A stretch of 64,000 bases of DNA from Arthrobacter rhizophilus (GTDB taxonomy: Bacteria > Actinomycetota > Actinomycetes > Actinomycetales > Micrococcaceae). The stretch spans positions 1-64,000 of the forward strand of contig NZ_JAPFFT010000023.1 of NCBI RefSeq assembly GCF_026241105.1. Reading direction: 5' to 3'. Of this stretch, positions 35,247 to 45,064 are shown piece after piece; position 1 is the stretch's first letter, and each line of letters begins with the position of its first letter. The notes beneath the pieces were generated by a model. It made no database searches. It saw nothing but the letters and a program-made list of their open reading frames with translations, and was not told the DNA's origin. Position numbers and translations under genes: made by a program.

Positions 35247-36146
35247 CTACGCCCGTTCCGCGGCCACCCGCTCCAGCACTTCCCGGCATGCCAGAATCGC
35301 AGGGTGGATCCGGCCGGCGGTGCGGGTCGACGTGAACACTGTCCGCTTCGGCATTCCCGGGAGATCCAGCAGTTGGACCGGCGTAGTCCTGCCGGTCCAT
35401 ACGAGGTCCGGCATCAGGGCCACCGCGTTGCCGGACTCGATGAGCCGAATCTGCGCTTGGAGGTCGGCAGTTTCGTAGCGGACGTCGGGCTCGAATCCGG
35501 CGGAGCGGCACGCCTGCTCCGCCCAGTGCCTCGATGCCGCGCCGCGCGGTTCCATGACCCAAGGCAATGCCGCCGTGTCCGCCAGCGAGGAAATCGATTC
35601 GCCGCCCAGTCCCAGCGGGGGAGTGGCCAGCCTGATGGCGTCGCTAGTCAGGGTGGCCCGGTCCAGTCCGGGGTGGTGCGGGGCGGCGTGTCCGGGGTAT
35701 TGCTCGGCCACCACAATGTCGAAGTCGCGGGCCCAGGTTTCGTAGAGCGCTGTCTCGGGTTCGCGCTGGATCATCTCCACGCGCACCTCCGGGTACTCGC
35801 CCTTCATGATGGTGAGGAAGTCCGGCATGAGAGCCAGCGCCGCTGTTTGAAACACGGCCAGCCGGACGGTGCCTGTGACCGTGGAAAGTGATGCCGCCAG
35901 GTCCGTTTCTGCCCGCTCCAGCGTTGCCAGCAAGGCAGCCGCATGCTCCACGAGGATCTCGGCCTGCGGGGTGAGCTGCACGCGTCGCCCTGACTTTCTC
36001 AGCAGCTTCACGCCGGCTTCCTTCTCCAGCAAGGTCAGCTGCTGGGACACCGACGACGGGCTGTACTTCATTGCGTCAGCCACCTCTGCGAGCGTCCCGC
36101 GGATCTTCAATTCGTGCAGCAAGCGCAGCCTGCGGACATCCAGCAT
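35247..36146 (-). CDS. LysR-family regulator, probable putA regulator
   Basis: A 299-aa regulator starting MLDVRRLRLLHELKIRGTLA. The helix-turn-helix is GTLAEVADAMKYSPSSVSQQ (about 17-36). The remainder is the two-lobed effector domain, with VTGTVRLAVFQTAALALMPD near 90. The ATG at 36146 begins at the usual family position, and the longer frame runs across the promoter region. It diverges from putA over 124 bases, the classic LysR arrangement. As the adjacent PutA lacks a DNA-binding domain, I infer that this protein activates putA in response to proline. Confidence 0.88.
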   Translation of the reverse strand: MLDVRRLRLLHELKIRGTLAEVADAMKYSPSSVSQQLTLLEKEAGVKLLRKSGRRVQLTPQAEILVEHAAALLATLERAETDLAASLSTVTGTVRLAVFQTAALALMPDFLTIMKGEYPEVRVEMIQREPETALYETWARDFDIVVAEQYPGHAAPHHPGLDRATLTSDAIRLATPPLGLGGESISSLADTAALPWVMEPRGAASRHWAEQACRSAGFEPDVRYETADLQAQIRLIESGNAVALMPDLVWTGRTTPVQLLDLPGMPKRTVFTSTRTAGRIHPAILACREVLERVAAERA

Positions 36147-36270
36147 TTGGCTCTCCAGATGGGTCGAGAAATCTAACGAATATTGTTCAGAAAAGATCAC
36201 TTTTCCTAATCTGATTGTAGATCCATACTGATGGAAACAAAGCCCTCTCCGCACCAAAGGAACGAAGCGC

Positions 36271-39200
36271 ATGAGCACACCAACCCGGACGCAGTCCACC
36301 GCGGAATCCGGACACCTCCAGGAGCTGGCCCACGAAGCCATTCAACTGGTTCGACACTGGCTCACCGAAGCCTCGAAGGTGCCCGTTGACGTTTCCGCAC
36401 AGCGCCTCGCAGGCGTCCTGAAGGACCCGAACGGCCTGGACTTCACGGTCGGATTCGTCGACGGCGTCATCCGCCCCGAGGATCTGTCCGTCGCCGGGCG
36501 AAACCTGGCCAAGCTGGCCCCGAAGGTCCCTGCATTCCTGCCCTGGTACATGCGCGCCGCTGTGCGTACCGGCGGTGTCATGGCACCGGTCCTGCCGCAG
36601 GTGGTCATCCCGATCGCCCGCAAGGTCCTGCGCGACATGGTGGGCCACCTGATCGTGGACGCCACGGACGCCAAGCTCGGTCCCGCCATCGCCAAGATCA
36701 AGCAGAACGGCGTCCACCTGAACGTGAACCTGCTGGGCGAGGCTGTCCTGGGCGAACGCGAAGCCAGCCGCAGGCTCGAGGGAACCCTCAAGCTCCTGGG
36801 GCGTGACGACGTCGACTACGTCTCCATTAAGGAATCCTCCACGGTGGCCCCGCACTCGCTCTGGGCCTTCGACGAGGCAGTGGACCACGTGGTGGAGAAG
36901 CTCACTCCGCTCTACCGGCTGGCAGCGTCCTTCCCCAAGCCCAAGTTCATCAACCTGGACATGGAGGAATACAAGGACCTGAGCCTGACCATGGCCGTGT
37001 TCACCCGGATTCTCGACAAGCCGGAATTCAAGAACCTCGAGGCCGGCATTGTGCTTCAGGCCTACCTCCCGGACGCGCTCTCGGCCATGCAGGAACTGCA
37101 GGAGTGGGCTGCGGTCCGCCGAGCCAACGGTGGCGCTCCAATCAAGGTGCGCGTGGTCAAGGGCGCCAACCTGCCCATGGAACAGGTCCAGGCTTCCATC
37201 CAGGGCTGGCCGCTCGCCACGTGGGGCACCAAGCAGGATTCGGACACCAACTACAAGCGCGTACTCAACTACGCCCTCACCCCCGAACACATCGATGCGG
37301 TGCGAATCGGCGTCGCCGGCCACAACCTCTTCGACGTGGCGTTCGCCTGGCTCCTGGCCAAAGAGCGCGGCATCGCCGCGCAGGGGCAAGGAGCGATTGA
37401 GTTCGAGATGCTCCTCGGCATGGCCACAGGCCAGGCCACGGCCGTCCGCAAAGACGTCGGCAGCCTGCTTTTGTACACGCCGGTGGTGCACCCGGGCGAG
37501 TTCGACGTCGCGATCGCCTACCTGATCCGCCGCCTCGAAGAAGGCGCCAGCCAGGACAACTTCATGTCTGCGGTGTTCGAACTCAGCGAGAACGAAGCGC
37601 TGTTCGAACGCGAGAAGCAGCGTTTCCTCGCCTCGCTCGCTGTGCTGGACGACGCCGTTCCGGCCCCCAACCGCACGCAGGACCGCAACAAGCCCGCGCC
37701 CTCCACTCCGGCAGAGGGCTTCGCCAATACCCCGGACACGGATCCCGCATTGCCCGCGAACCGCGCGTGGGGCCGCGACATCCTGAAGCGCATCCCGGGC
37801 TCCACGGCCGGCAACGCGATTGTCGACGCCAGCAAGGTCAGGGACGCCCAAGAACTGGACCGCATCATCGCCACGGCCGTGGAGCACGGCAAGGCTTGGG
37901 GCGCCATGCCGGCCGCCGAGCGCGCAGCCATCCTGCACCGGGCCGGCGACCTCCTGGAAACCCGCCGCGCCGAGCTTCTTGAGGTCATGGCTTCCGAGAC
38001 CGGCAAGACGATCGAACAGGGCGACCCCGAAGTCAGCGAAGCAATCGACTTCGCGCACTACTACGCAGAGCGCGCCAAGGACCTGGAAACGGTCGACGGC
38101 GCCACGTTCGTCCCAGCGAACCTCACCGTCGTGACTCCGCCATGGAACTTCCCGGTGGCGATTCCCGCGGGCTCCACGCTGGCGGCACTCGCGGCGGGAT
38201 CCGCCGTCGTGATCAAACCCGCAAAGCAGGCGCGCCGCTCCGGTTCCGTCATGGTGGACGCGCTGTGGGAGGCCGGCGTGCCGCGCGAAGTGCTGGCGCT
38301 TGTGCAGCTCGAAGAACGCGAGCTGGGCACCCAGCTGGTCTCACACCCCAGCGTTGACCGCGTGATCCTTACCGGCGGTTACGAGACCGCTGAGCTCTTC
38401 CGCTCCTTCCGGCAGGACCTCCCGCTGCTCGCCGAGACCTCGGGCAAGAACGCCATCATCGTCACCCCGCACGCGGACCTTGACCTGGCTGCGAAGGACG
38501 TCGTCTACTCGGCCTTCGGACACGCCGGACAGAAGTGCTCCGCGGCTTCCCTAGTGATCCTCGTCGGTTCCGTTGCCACCTCGGAGCGCTTCCACAACCA
38601 GCTCGTTGATGCTGCCCGCTCGCTCAAGGTGGGCTACCCGGAGCAGGCCACTACCCAGATGGGGCCGATCATCGAGCCGGCCAACGGTAAGCTCCTCAAC
38701 GCCCTGACCACCCTCGGCGACGGCGAAACCTGGGCCGTGAAGCCGGAGAAGCTGGACGAGACCGGCCGCCTGTGGTCCCCGGGCATCCGGTTCGGCGTCA
38801 AGCGCGGCTCGTACTTCCATTTGACTGAGTTCTTCGGCCCGGTCCTGGGCGTCATGACCGCGGCCACCCTGGAAGAAGCCATCGCCATCCAGAACGAGAT
38901 CGAATACGGCCTCACCGCCGGGCTGCACTCGCTCGATTCCGATGAAATGGGCGTCTGGCTGGACACCATCCAGGCCGGCAACCTGTACGTAAACCGCGGC
39001 ATCACTGGCGCGATCGTCCAACGGCAGCCTTTCGGCGGCTGGAAGAAGTCGGCCGTGGGCGCGGGCACCAAAGCCGGTGGACCCAACTACCTGGTGGGCC
39101 TGGGCAATTGGCTCCCTGCCGAGCCTGGCGCCAAGCGCGGTGCCACGCTCAAGGGTGCGGCAGCGTCGATCCTGGCCGCAGCCAAGGCCGCAGGGCCGCT

Positions 39201-39741
39201 GGTTGAAGCCAGCGAAGCAGAGGCCCTGCAGAAGGCGCTCTTCAGCGACGCCGCAGCCTGGGCCACGGAGTTCGGCACCCGCAAGGACGTCTCCGGACTG
39301 AGCGCCGAGCGCAACGTCTTCGGGTACAGGGCCCTCCCCGTGACCGTCCGCTTGTCCGAGGGCGCGAAGCTCGTGGACTTGCTTCGTGTCGTAGCAGCCG
39401 GAGCAGTGGCGGGGTCGGCACTGACAGTGTCCTCCGCCGTCGAGCTTCCCGAATCCGTTGTTGCAGCCTTCGCCGGACTGGGCGTCAGCACCCGGATCCA
39501 GAACGACGCCGAATGGCTGGCTTTCGCGGCAGGCATCGAAGGTGGCCGCATCCGCCTGATAGGCGGGGACAGCAGTGCGCTGAGCGCCGCGACCGGAGGA
39601 CGTCCCGACGTCGCGATCTACCACGGCACGGTGACCCCGGCTGGACGCATTGAGATGCTGCCGTTCCTGCACGAACAGGCCATCAGCATCACTGCGCACC
39701 GCTTCGGCACGCCGAACCACCTGTCAGACGCGTTGATCTAG
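36271..39741 (+). CDS. putA: bifunctional proline dehydrogenase / glutamate semialdehyde dehydrogenase
   Basis: An 1156-aa enzyme oxidising proline to glutamate. The FAD-dependent proline dehydrogenase barrel covers about residues 60-470 (VVKGANLPMEQVQ, RIGVAGHNLFDVAFA). The NAD-dependent aldehyde dehydrogenase follows at about 520-1010, with VTPPWNFPVAIPAGS, catalytic Glu722 (LLAETSGKNAI) and Cys756 (GHAGQKCSAA). The last 130 residues form an extra C-terminal domain. The N-terminal ribbon-helix-helix repressor domain of E. coli PutA is absent. It is single and ends at a good terminator. Confidence 0.93.
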   Translation: MSTPTRTQSTAESGHLQELAHEAIQLVRHWLTEASKVPVDVSAQRLAGVLKDPNGLDFTVGFVDGVIRPEDLSVAGRNLAKLAPKVPAFLPWYMRAAVRTGGVMAPVLPQVVIPIARKVLRDMVGHLIVDATDAKLGPAIAKIKQNGVHLNVNLLGEAVLGEREASRRLEGTLKLLGRDDVDYVSIKESSTVAPHSLWAFDEAVDHVVEKLTPLYRLAASFPKPKFINLDMEEYKDLSLTMAVFTRILDKPEFKNLEAGIVLQAYLPDALSAMQELQEWAAVRRANGGAPIKVRVVKGANLPMEQVQASIQGWPLATWGTKQDSDTNYKRVLNYALTPEHIDAVRIGVAGHNLFDVAFAWLLAKERGIAAQGQGAIEFEMLLGMATGQATAVRKDVGSLLLYTPVVHPGEFDVAIAYLIRRLEEGASQDNFMSAVFELSENEALFEREKQRFLASLAVLDDAVPAPNRTQDRNKPAPSTPAEGFANTPDTDPALPANRAWGRDILKRIPGSTAGNAIVDASKVRDAQELDRIIATAVEHGKAWGAMPAAERAAILHRAGDLLETRRAELLEVMASETGKTIEQGDPEVSEAIDFAHYYAERAKDLETVDGATFVPANLTVVTPPWNFPVAIPAGSTLAALAAGSAVVIKPAKQARRSGSVMVDALWEAGVPREVLALVQLEERELGTQLVSHPSVDRVILTGGYETAELFRSFRQDLPLLAETSGKNAIIVTPHADLDLAAKDVVYSAFGHAGQKCSAASLVILVGSVATSERFHNQLVDAARSLKVGYPEQATTQMGPIIEPANGKLLNALTTLGDGETWAVKPEKLDETGRLWSPGIRFGVKRGSYFHLTEFFGPVLGVMTAATLEEAIAIQNEIEYGLTAGLHSLDSDEMGVWLDTIQAGNLYVNRGITGAIVQRQPFGGWKKSAVGAGTKAGGPNYLVGLGNWLPAEPGAKRGATLKGAAASILAAAKAAGPLVEASEAEALQKALFSDAAAWATEFGTRKDVSGLSAERNVFGYRALPVTVRLSEGAKLVDLLRVVAAGAVAGSALTVSSAVELPESVVAAFAGLGVSTRIQNDAEWLAFAAGIEGGRIRLIGGDSSALSAATGGRPDVAIYHGTVTPAGRIEMLPFLHEQAISITAHRFGTPNHLSDALI

Positions 39742-39751
39742 CGATTCATCG

Positions 39752-39796
39752 AAGAAGCCCGGCGGTACGGCCACAAGCCGCTCGGCCGGGCTTCTT
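39752..39796. terminator. bidirectional terminator between putA and the DUF2236 gene
   Basis: AAGAAGCCCGGC (39752-39763) is fully complementary to GCCGGGCTTCTT (39785-39796). It gives a T-run on either strand between two convergent genes. Confidence 0.85.
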
Positions 39797-39801
39797 TGCG
39801 T

Positions 39802-40746
39802 CTATGCCTCGTAGCCCAGGCGCCGCAACCGTTGCCGGGCGGCCTGCTCACTGGGGCCGCTGCGGCCCAAAGTCAGGCGCACGACGGCGAGGACCGCCCG
39901 GGCAGCGAGGACCGAAGGGAGCGGGATGGGGCCGAAATGGGCCTTTTCCAAGCCCAAGAGCTCCCGATACCTGGGCTCCAAGCTCGCCACGGCGGCCGCA
40001 AACAGAATCCGATAGCCGGGTTGAAGCGACGCTTTCAGCGGGGGATTCCGGATGAAATCGACGGTTTCCTTGAGCCGCTCGTCCGCGCGGAGATGGCCGG
40101 AGGCGTACCACTGGTCCATTTCCGATCTCACTTCGGCAAGGCTCAAGGGAGGGTCCTGGACGCCCATCAAGCGGCCTGCCTGCGCCCACTCGCGGACGTA
40201 GGCGTCGGCGCCACCGGGGACTGTTCCACCCCAGATCCGGTGCGCCGTCACGAAGGAATCCGCGTAGGCAACGTGTACCCAGCGGAGAAGTTCGGGATCG
40301 TTGGCTGAATACTCGCGGGTGTGGCCGTGGGCATCCACGTAGCTGCCCTTGACGGAGTCGTGGACCCTGCGAACGAAGTGGGTGGCCGTGTGGGCCGCAT
40401 CCATGGAGCCGTAGCTCACGGTGAAGATCCAGCGGATGGTATTTGCCAGCCGGCCGAGGGGATCCGTTTTGAAGCCTGAATGGTCGTACACGCCTGCCAA
40501 GGCGCCGGGGTGCAGGGACTGCATGAGCAGCACGCGGATTCCCCCAACGATCGTGGACATGGACCCGTGGACGGCCCAGACGGCCGAGCCTGGAAGGTGG
40601 TATCCGGCGTCGTTCCCGTCCGCAAGCTGCAACACCCAGTCGGGCGTGGACTGCGGGTGACCCGTGAAAGTCATCCGCAGTTCCGATTGCCACTTCTTCA
40701 GGAAGTTGCCCATGGTCCATTGTGACGCAGCGTCGCGTTCGCGCAA
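39802..40746 (-). CDS. DUF2236 / MpaB-type oxygenase family protein
   Basis: A 314-aa all-helical protein of the DUF2236 family, to which the fungal MpaB oxygenase and the rubber oxygenase Lcp are related. Family marks are MQSLHPGALAGVYDHSGF, AAHTATHFVRRVHDSVKG and WVHVAYADSFVTAHR, with several His that may bind haem. No substrate is indicated. The ATG at 40746 gives an N-terminus with no signal peptide, and an internal ATG at 40713 (MGNFLKK) is an alternative. Confidence 0.8.
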   Translation of the reverse strand: MRERDAASQWTMGNFLKKWQSELRMTFTGHPQSTPDWVLQLADGNDAGYHLPGSAVWAVHGSMSTIVGGIRVLLMQSLHPGALAGVYDHSGFKTDPLGRLANTIRWIFTVSYGSMDAAHTATHFVRRVHDSVKGSYVDAHGHTREYSANDPELLRWVHVAYADSFVTAHRIWGGTVPGGADAYVREWAQAGRLMGVQDPPLSLAEVRSEMDQWYASGHLRADERLKETVDFIRNPPLKASLQPGYRILFAAAVASLEPRYRELLGLEKAHFGPIPLPSVLAARAVLAVVRLTLGRSGPSEQAARQRLRRLGYEA

Positions 40747-40820
40747 GCGGTCGACCAGTACGCGGAAGGGCGTAGGCCCGCTGCGGGAACAGCGGGCCCA
40801 CGCCCTTCGATCGAGTCCAG

Positions 40821-42287
40821 TTAGGCTGCGGGCTGCTCAGCCAGTGCCCGACGGCGCCGCGCCGGGGACGCTGCCACCAGCAGGGCCGCGATTGCCACGG
40901 CAGCGCTTAGGACCAAACCGGGCCGGTACTGATCGAGCATCGCCGCGGCGCTGACGGTGCTGCTTGTGCCTTCGGCCCCGCCGTGGCCGCTGACGAGGGC
41001 GGTGGTTACGGCAAGAACCAGGGCCGCGCCAACTTGCGTGCTGGTTTGGATCAGTCCGGCGGCCAGCCCTTGCTCCGAATCCCGGATTCCAGCGGTGGCT
41101 TGGACGTTGATGGACGGGAAGGCCAAGGCGAAGCCAATACCCAGCAGGATGACCGAGGGAAGGATGTCCAGGACGTAATTGGGTGAGGTTCCAACCCGGA
41201 GGAACAGGACGTAGCCCAGGCCCATGGCGGTCAGGCCGGTGAGGATGAGCTTCGGGGCCCCGAATTTCTCAATGAACCTGTCAGCAAAGGGGGCGCTCGT
41301 TGCGACCAGGAGTCCGGTGGGAAGCAAGGCAAGCGCCATGCCCAGGGGAGACCAGCCCAACACCGACTGAAGGTACATGGTGAGGATGAACTGGAAACTC
41401 AAGTAGGAACCGAACAGGCCAACCGCACTCAGGTTGGCGCGGGCAACCCAGCCCTCACGAAGAATGCCGAAGCGAATGAGAGGGTGCTTGACGCGGTTTT
41501 CGATGACGGCGAAGGCTGCCAGCACGGCGGCAGAGATGGCAAATCCGGCGATTGTTGCCACAGATCCCCAGCCCTTCTCCGGAGCTGAAACCAAGGTGTA
41601 CACCAGGCCAAGCATGCCCAGCGCGAGGGTGACCGCACCCCAGACGTCGTGGCCGCTCTCTTCCGCGGACGGCTTGTCCCGCGGGATGAACAGCATGCCG
41701 AGGAGCACCACCGCGACGGCGATCGGCACCGATACGAGGAAGGTCCAGCGCCAGCTCAGGCTGGTCATGAGCCCGCCAACAACCAACCCGAGCGAGAATC
41801 CGCTCGCGCCGAACGTCGTGAAGATGGATAGCGCCTTGTTGCGCTCCCGGCCTTCAGCGAAGTTGGTGGTGATGATGGAGAACCCGGTAGGGGCCGTGAA
41901 CGCCGCGGCCAGGCCCTTGACGAAGCGCGTGGCGATCAGGATGGTGGGATCGTCCACCAGCCCGCCGAGGAGGGACGCCGCGGCGAACACGGTCAAGGCG
42001 ATCAGGAAGATCCGACGCCGGCCCAACAGGTCTGCGAGCCGGCCACCCAGGAGCAGCAGGCTCCCGTAACCGAGGACATAAGCGGAAACGATCCACTGCA
42101 GGGAATCGGTTCCGAGATGGAGTTCGTGGCCGATGGACGGAAGGGCTACGCCCACCATGGACACGTCAAGGCCGTCGAGGGCCAGGACCGTGCACACCAC
42201 CATCAGCAGCAGCCACTGGGCCCTGGTCCAGCGGACGGCTGTGTGGAGCTGTTCGGCAGATCGAGTGAGGGTGCTTGGTGAAGTCAT
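40821..42287 (-). CDS. MFS transporter, DHA2 drug-efflux type
   Basis: A 488-aa membrane protein with about 14 spans. The early motif LDVSMVGVALPSIGHEL and the loop GGRLADLLGRRRIFL are typical of the DHA2 drug:proton antiporters, as are WRWTFLVSVPIAVAVVLLG and the late FALAFPSINVQATAGI. It is probably a multidrug or toxic-compound exporter. It diverges from a MarR regulator across a palindromic site, suggesting substrate-induced derepression. Confidence 0.9.
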   Translation of the reverse strand: MTSPSTLTRSAEQLHTAVRWTRAQWLLLMVVCTVLALDGLDVSMVGVALPSIGHELHLGTDSLQWIVSAYVLGYGSLLLLGGRLADLLGRRRIFLIALTVFAAASLLGGLVDDPTILIATRFVKGLAAAFTAPTGFSIITTNFAEGRERNKALSIFTTFGASGFSLGLVVGGLMTSLSWRWTFLVSVPIAVAVVLLGMLFIPRDKPSAEESGHDVWGAVTLALGMLGLVYTLVSAPEKGWGSVATIAGFAISAAVLAAFAVIENRVKHPLIRFGILREGWVARANLSAVGLFGSYLSFQFILTMYLQSVLGWSPLGMALALLPTGLLVATSAPFADRFIEKFGAPKLILTGLTAMGLGYVLFLRVGTSPNYVLDILPSVILLGIGFALAFPSINVQATAGIRDSEQGLAAGLIQTSTQVGAALVLAVTTALVSGHGGAEGTSSTVSAAAMLDQYRPGLVLSAAVAIAALLVAASPARRRRALAEQPAA

Positions 42288-42300
42288 GGCTTCAATCTAT

Positions 42301-42312
42301 ATGACACGTCAT
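42301..42312. promoter_or_regulatory. palindromic site between MFS and MarR genes
   Basis: ATGAC-AC-GTCAT is an inverted repeat 14 bases upstream of the MFS start. A further ATGACGTGG lies at 42343. These are candidate operators for the MarR protein encoded divergently. Confidence 0.5.
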
Positions 42313-42383
42313 TCAATGACAAGGAATATGACCGGGAATCTTATGACGTGGACTTTAATTCGGCTTTCGACTAGAATCGGCCC

Positions 42384-42764
42384 ATGGCAACAACGCAGGA
42401 TCGCCAGCTGGTTGAGCAATGGCGCAGCATCCAGAATTCGTACTTCCGCACCGCGGCGGCGATTGACCGCGCCCTCGAAGCCAAGTTCGACATCGGCCTG
42501 AACGAATTCGAAATCCTCGACCTCGTTGCGGAAAGCGTTGACTCTGCCTGCCGCATGAAGGCATTGGGGGAGCGGACTCCCATGACCCAGAGTGCCGTCT
42601 CCAAAGTTGTTGACCGGCTGGAGAAAGCCGGGCTCGTATCCCGTCAAACCTGCTCGGATGACCGCCGCTCGCTGTACCTCGAGCTGACCGACGCCGGGCG
42701 CGCACTGCATTCGGATGCCGCCGTCGAGCACCGCGCGTTGCTGAAGGAGAACCTCGGCGAGTAG
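42384..42764 (+). CDS. MarR-family regulator
   Basis: A 126-aa regulator, shorter than the usual 140-150. The winged helix is present: RTPMTQSAVSKVVDRLEKAG as recognition region, then the wing DDRRSLYLELTDAGR. The N-terminal dimer helices start QDRQLVEQWRSIQN. It diverges from the MFS exporter and most likely represses it and itself. The C-terminal dimer helix appears truncated by about one turn compared with relatives. Confidence 0.85.
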   Translation: MATTQDRQLVEQWRSIQNSYFRTAAAIDRALEAKFDIGLNEFEILDLVAESVDSACRMKALGERTPMTQSAVSKVVDRLEKAGLVSRQTCSDDRRSLYLELTDAGRALHSDAAVEHRALLKENLGE

Positions 42765-42895
42765 CCCGGCAGCGTCCGGCGAGTGTTCCGCCGGGCGGCC
42801 AAGTATGAAGTCGAGTGTTCCCATTCGATTTCATAGCCGCAACAATGGGACAAGCGTGCCCGTACTGGGGATGAGCGCCCGTCTCAGGAGCGGCT

Positions 42896-44266
42896 GTGGG
42901 AAAGCATCATGAGTCTGGCCAGATCGTCGATCTGGTGCTATCTAGAAAATTCGGCCGGGTCCTTTCGGCTTGCTTCCTCGCTGTCTTGGTGACGTTTGCT
43001 TTTGGCTTCCAGGGCCCACGCCCGGGCGGGCAATCGGCCGAGGGATCGTTGGCCACGGGCCAAGTAGAACCCGGCATGCTCCCCACCGATGGCGGCACCT
43101 CCGGAGCGCCAAGGGCTGGAGTTCAAAGCCCGTCCTCGGCTCCCGTTCCTGCAGGTGACAAAGCCACGGTGTCCTTTGAACGCTCCCCGGTCCAGACCCT
43201 CGACAAGAACGGGGTCGGCAATCTCAACGTCGCTTCGAGTTCCCTTGACCGGCCCGCCGCAGGGAAACTCTACGCTCCCCTTGAAGTCCTGGTTCCGAGC
43301 TCTCCCTTCGGGTTGAGGATCGACCCCTTCACAGGCCTGCCCGGGGAGTTCCATTGGGGCCAGGACTTCGCCGCGGCCTGCGGCGCACTCGTTTACGCGG
43401 CCGATTCCGGTGTGGTCCGCGCTGTGGGCTGGCACCCGTGGGGCGGCGGCAACCGTGTGGAAATCGACCACGGAAACGGCCTGGTCACCACGTACAACCA
43501 CCTGCAAGGGATCGCGGTGGCCAAGGGGCAATCGGTCCGGGTGGGCGAGGTAATCGCCAGGGTGGGAACCACGGGGTCCTCTACAGGATGCCACCTGCAC
43601 TTCGAGACGATCCTCAACGGCGTCTATGCCAACCCGATGAACTGGACTTTCTTGCCGACCAAGCAGGTTGACCCGCTCGGGGACCTTGCCATGGTCAGCT
43701 ACCAGCCGGGTTCCGCAACGGCGACCTCGGCGGGGTCCGTCTGGTCCATCCCCGGCAGGCCCCCCGAGGAGTTAGTGACCGGCGGGGTGCAGGAGGCGAA
43801 GGTCGTGCCGCCGAGCCCGTCTGCTGCGGCCACAGCGACCCCGACGGCGTCACCCACCGGTAGTCCGACGGCGACGCCGACAGCGACGCCAACCGTGACG
43901 CCGACGCCGAGCGTGACGCCGAGGCCCTCAGGGACGCAAAGCACAACGAATCCGCCAAGCTCTACCCCCACGCCAAGCAAGACGCAGAGCAGCACACCGA
44001 GCCAACCGCCGTCGCAAGCTCCCGTGGTGACGCAGACGCCCACGGTGACCGTCCCGCCCACCACGACCGTCCCGCCCACCACGACCGTCCCGCCCGCCGT
44101 GACCGTGCCGCCTACGGTGGCGCCGCCGTCGAGCGTTCCCGCTCCGGTGCCCACGGTGACTCACACCCAATCAACGCCGCCAGCGCCACCACTTGCCCCG
44201 CCGGCTCCCACCAGCCCCACGCCGTCGGCTACCTCCAAGCCAGCCACGCCGGTCACCAAACCGTAG
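42896..44266 (+). CDS. secreted M23 peptidase with Pro/Thr-rich tail
   Basis: A 456-aa cell-wall endopeptidase of the LytM/M23 family. The GTG start follows AGGAG by five bases. A membrane or signal segment lies at about 22-40. The catalytic domain spans about 120-260, with His153 and Asp157 (HWGQD) and His233/His235 (CHLHF) as zinc ligands and catalytic base. From about 300 to the end the chain is almost only Pro, Thr, Ser, Ala and Val, with repeated VPPTTT units, suited to crossing the cell wall. No anchor motif follows. Confidence 0.88.
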   Translation: MGKHHESGQIVDLVLSRKFGRVLSACFLAVLVTFAFGFQGPRPGGQSAEGSLATGQVEPGMLPTDGGTSGAPRAGVQSPSSAPVPAGDKATVSFERSPVQTLDKNGVGNLNVASSSLDRPAAGKLYAPLEVLVPSSPFGLRIDPFTGLPGEFHWGQDFAAACGALVYAADSGVVRAVGWHPWGGGNRVEIDHGNGLVTTYNHLQGIAVAKGQSVRVGEVIARVGTTGSSTGCHLHFETILNGVYANPMNWTFLPTKQVDPLGDLAMVSYQPGSATATSAGSVWSIPGRPPEELVTGGVQEAKVVPPSPSAAATATPTASPTGSPTATPTATPTVTPTPSVTPRPSGTQSTTNPPSSTPTPSKTQSSTPSQPPSQAPVVTQTPTVTVPPTTTVPPTTTVPPAVTVPPTVAPPSSVPAPVPTVTHTQSTPPAPPLAPPAPTSPTPSATSKPATPVTKP

Positions 44267-44362
44267 AGTTCGCTGCCTATCCTGAACCACGTCCCACCAC
44301 CTGCCGGGCGTAGACTCGAATGCGGCAGTTTGCCAAGTTCGACGTCGTAAGGAAGCTATTCA

Positions 44363-44848
44363 ATGTCCGCGCTCTACAGCATCCCCCTGACGTTCAACGA
44401 CGGCTCCCAGACCGACTTTGGGCGTTTCGAGGGCAAAGCCGTGTTGGTAGTCAACGTGGCTTCCAAATGTGGTTTCACGCGCCAGTACTCGGGACTTGAG
44501 GAGCTCTACGGCAAATACCGTGACCGCGGATTCGAGATCCTGGGCGTGCCGTGTAATCAGTTCGGCGGCCAGGAAAGGGGTTCCGACGCCGAGATCGCGG
44601 ATTTCTGCCAACGCAACTTTGGAGTGTCCTTTCCGCTTTCCAGCAAGTCCAACGTCCGTGGCAAGCAGCAGCATCCCCTGTATGCCGAACTGACCAAGAC
44701 GGCGGACGGTTCTAAGCCGCAGAAGGTCAAGTGGAACTTCGAAAAGTTCCTCGTGAGCCGCGAAGGCGAGGTGCTCGCCCGCTTCCCTTCCACCGTCGAG
44801 CCTGATTCCGAAAAGCTGATCGAAGCCCTCGAAACGGCCCTCGACTAG
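44363..44848 (+). CDS. glutathione peroxidase family thiol peroxidase
   Basis: A 161-aa enzyme reducing peroxides. The active-site Cys36 is in VNVASKCGFT. Gln70 is in NQFGGQE and Trp is in KWNFEKFLV, completing the family tetrad. It has Cys instead of selenocysteine, and Cys64 (GVPCNQF) is also present. Actinobacteria lack glutathione, so thioredoxin or mycothiol-linked partners are the likely reductants, which is an inference. It is a single gene. Confidence 0.92.
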   Translation: MSALYSIPLTFNDGSQTDFGRFEGKAVLVVNVASKCGFTRQYSGLEELYGKYRDRGFEILGVPCNQFGGQERGSDAEIADFCQRNFGVSFPLSSKSNVRGKQQHPLYAELTKTADGSKPQKVKWNFEKFLVSREGEVLARFPSTVEPDSEKLIEALETALD

Positions 44849-44892
44849 GCCTTCTGGGGAGACTCCCGGGTGACGCCCGCGGCACTAACCCC

Positions 44893-45060
44893 AAACGCTC
44901 GCTCACCTTTGTTGGTCTTTGGGCGGACGCTCGCTCGCCTTTGTCGCTCTTTGGGCGGACGCTCGCTCACTTGACGACCGCAGTGAGCGAGCGTTCGGGA
45001 AGAGTCTCCGCAAAGGTGCAGGAGCGTTTGTGAAAACTGCCCCAAAAGTGAGCGGGCATC
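44893..45060. repeat. REP-like repeat cluster between glutathione peroxidase and P450 genes
   Basis: It holds three copies of ACGCTCGCTC(A/G)C, two of them preceded by TTTGGGCGG, then a 12-bp hairpin (44959-44970 with 44983-44994) and GGTGCAGGAGCGTT. The hairpin may end both convergent transcripts. Confidence 0.7.
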
Positions 45061-45064
45061 GAAG

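Noticed and set aside
36187-38058. 623-codon open frame on the minus strand inside putA
   Set aside because: It is a mirror frame of a GC-rich gene. It has no family motif and putA motifs are intact on the plus strand.
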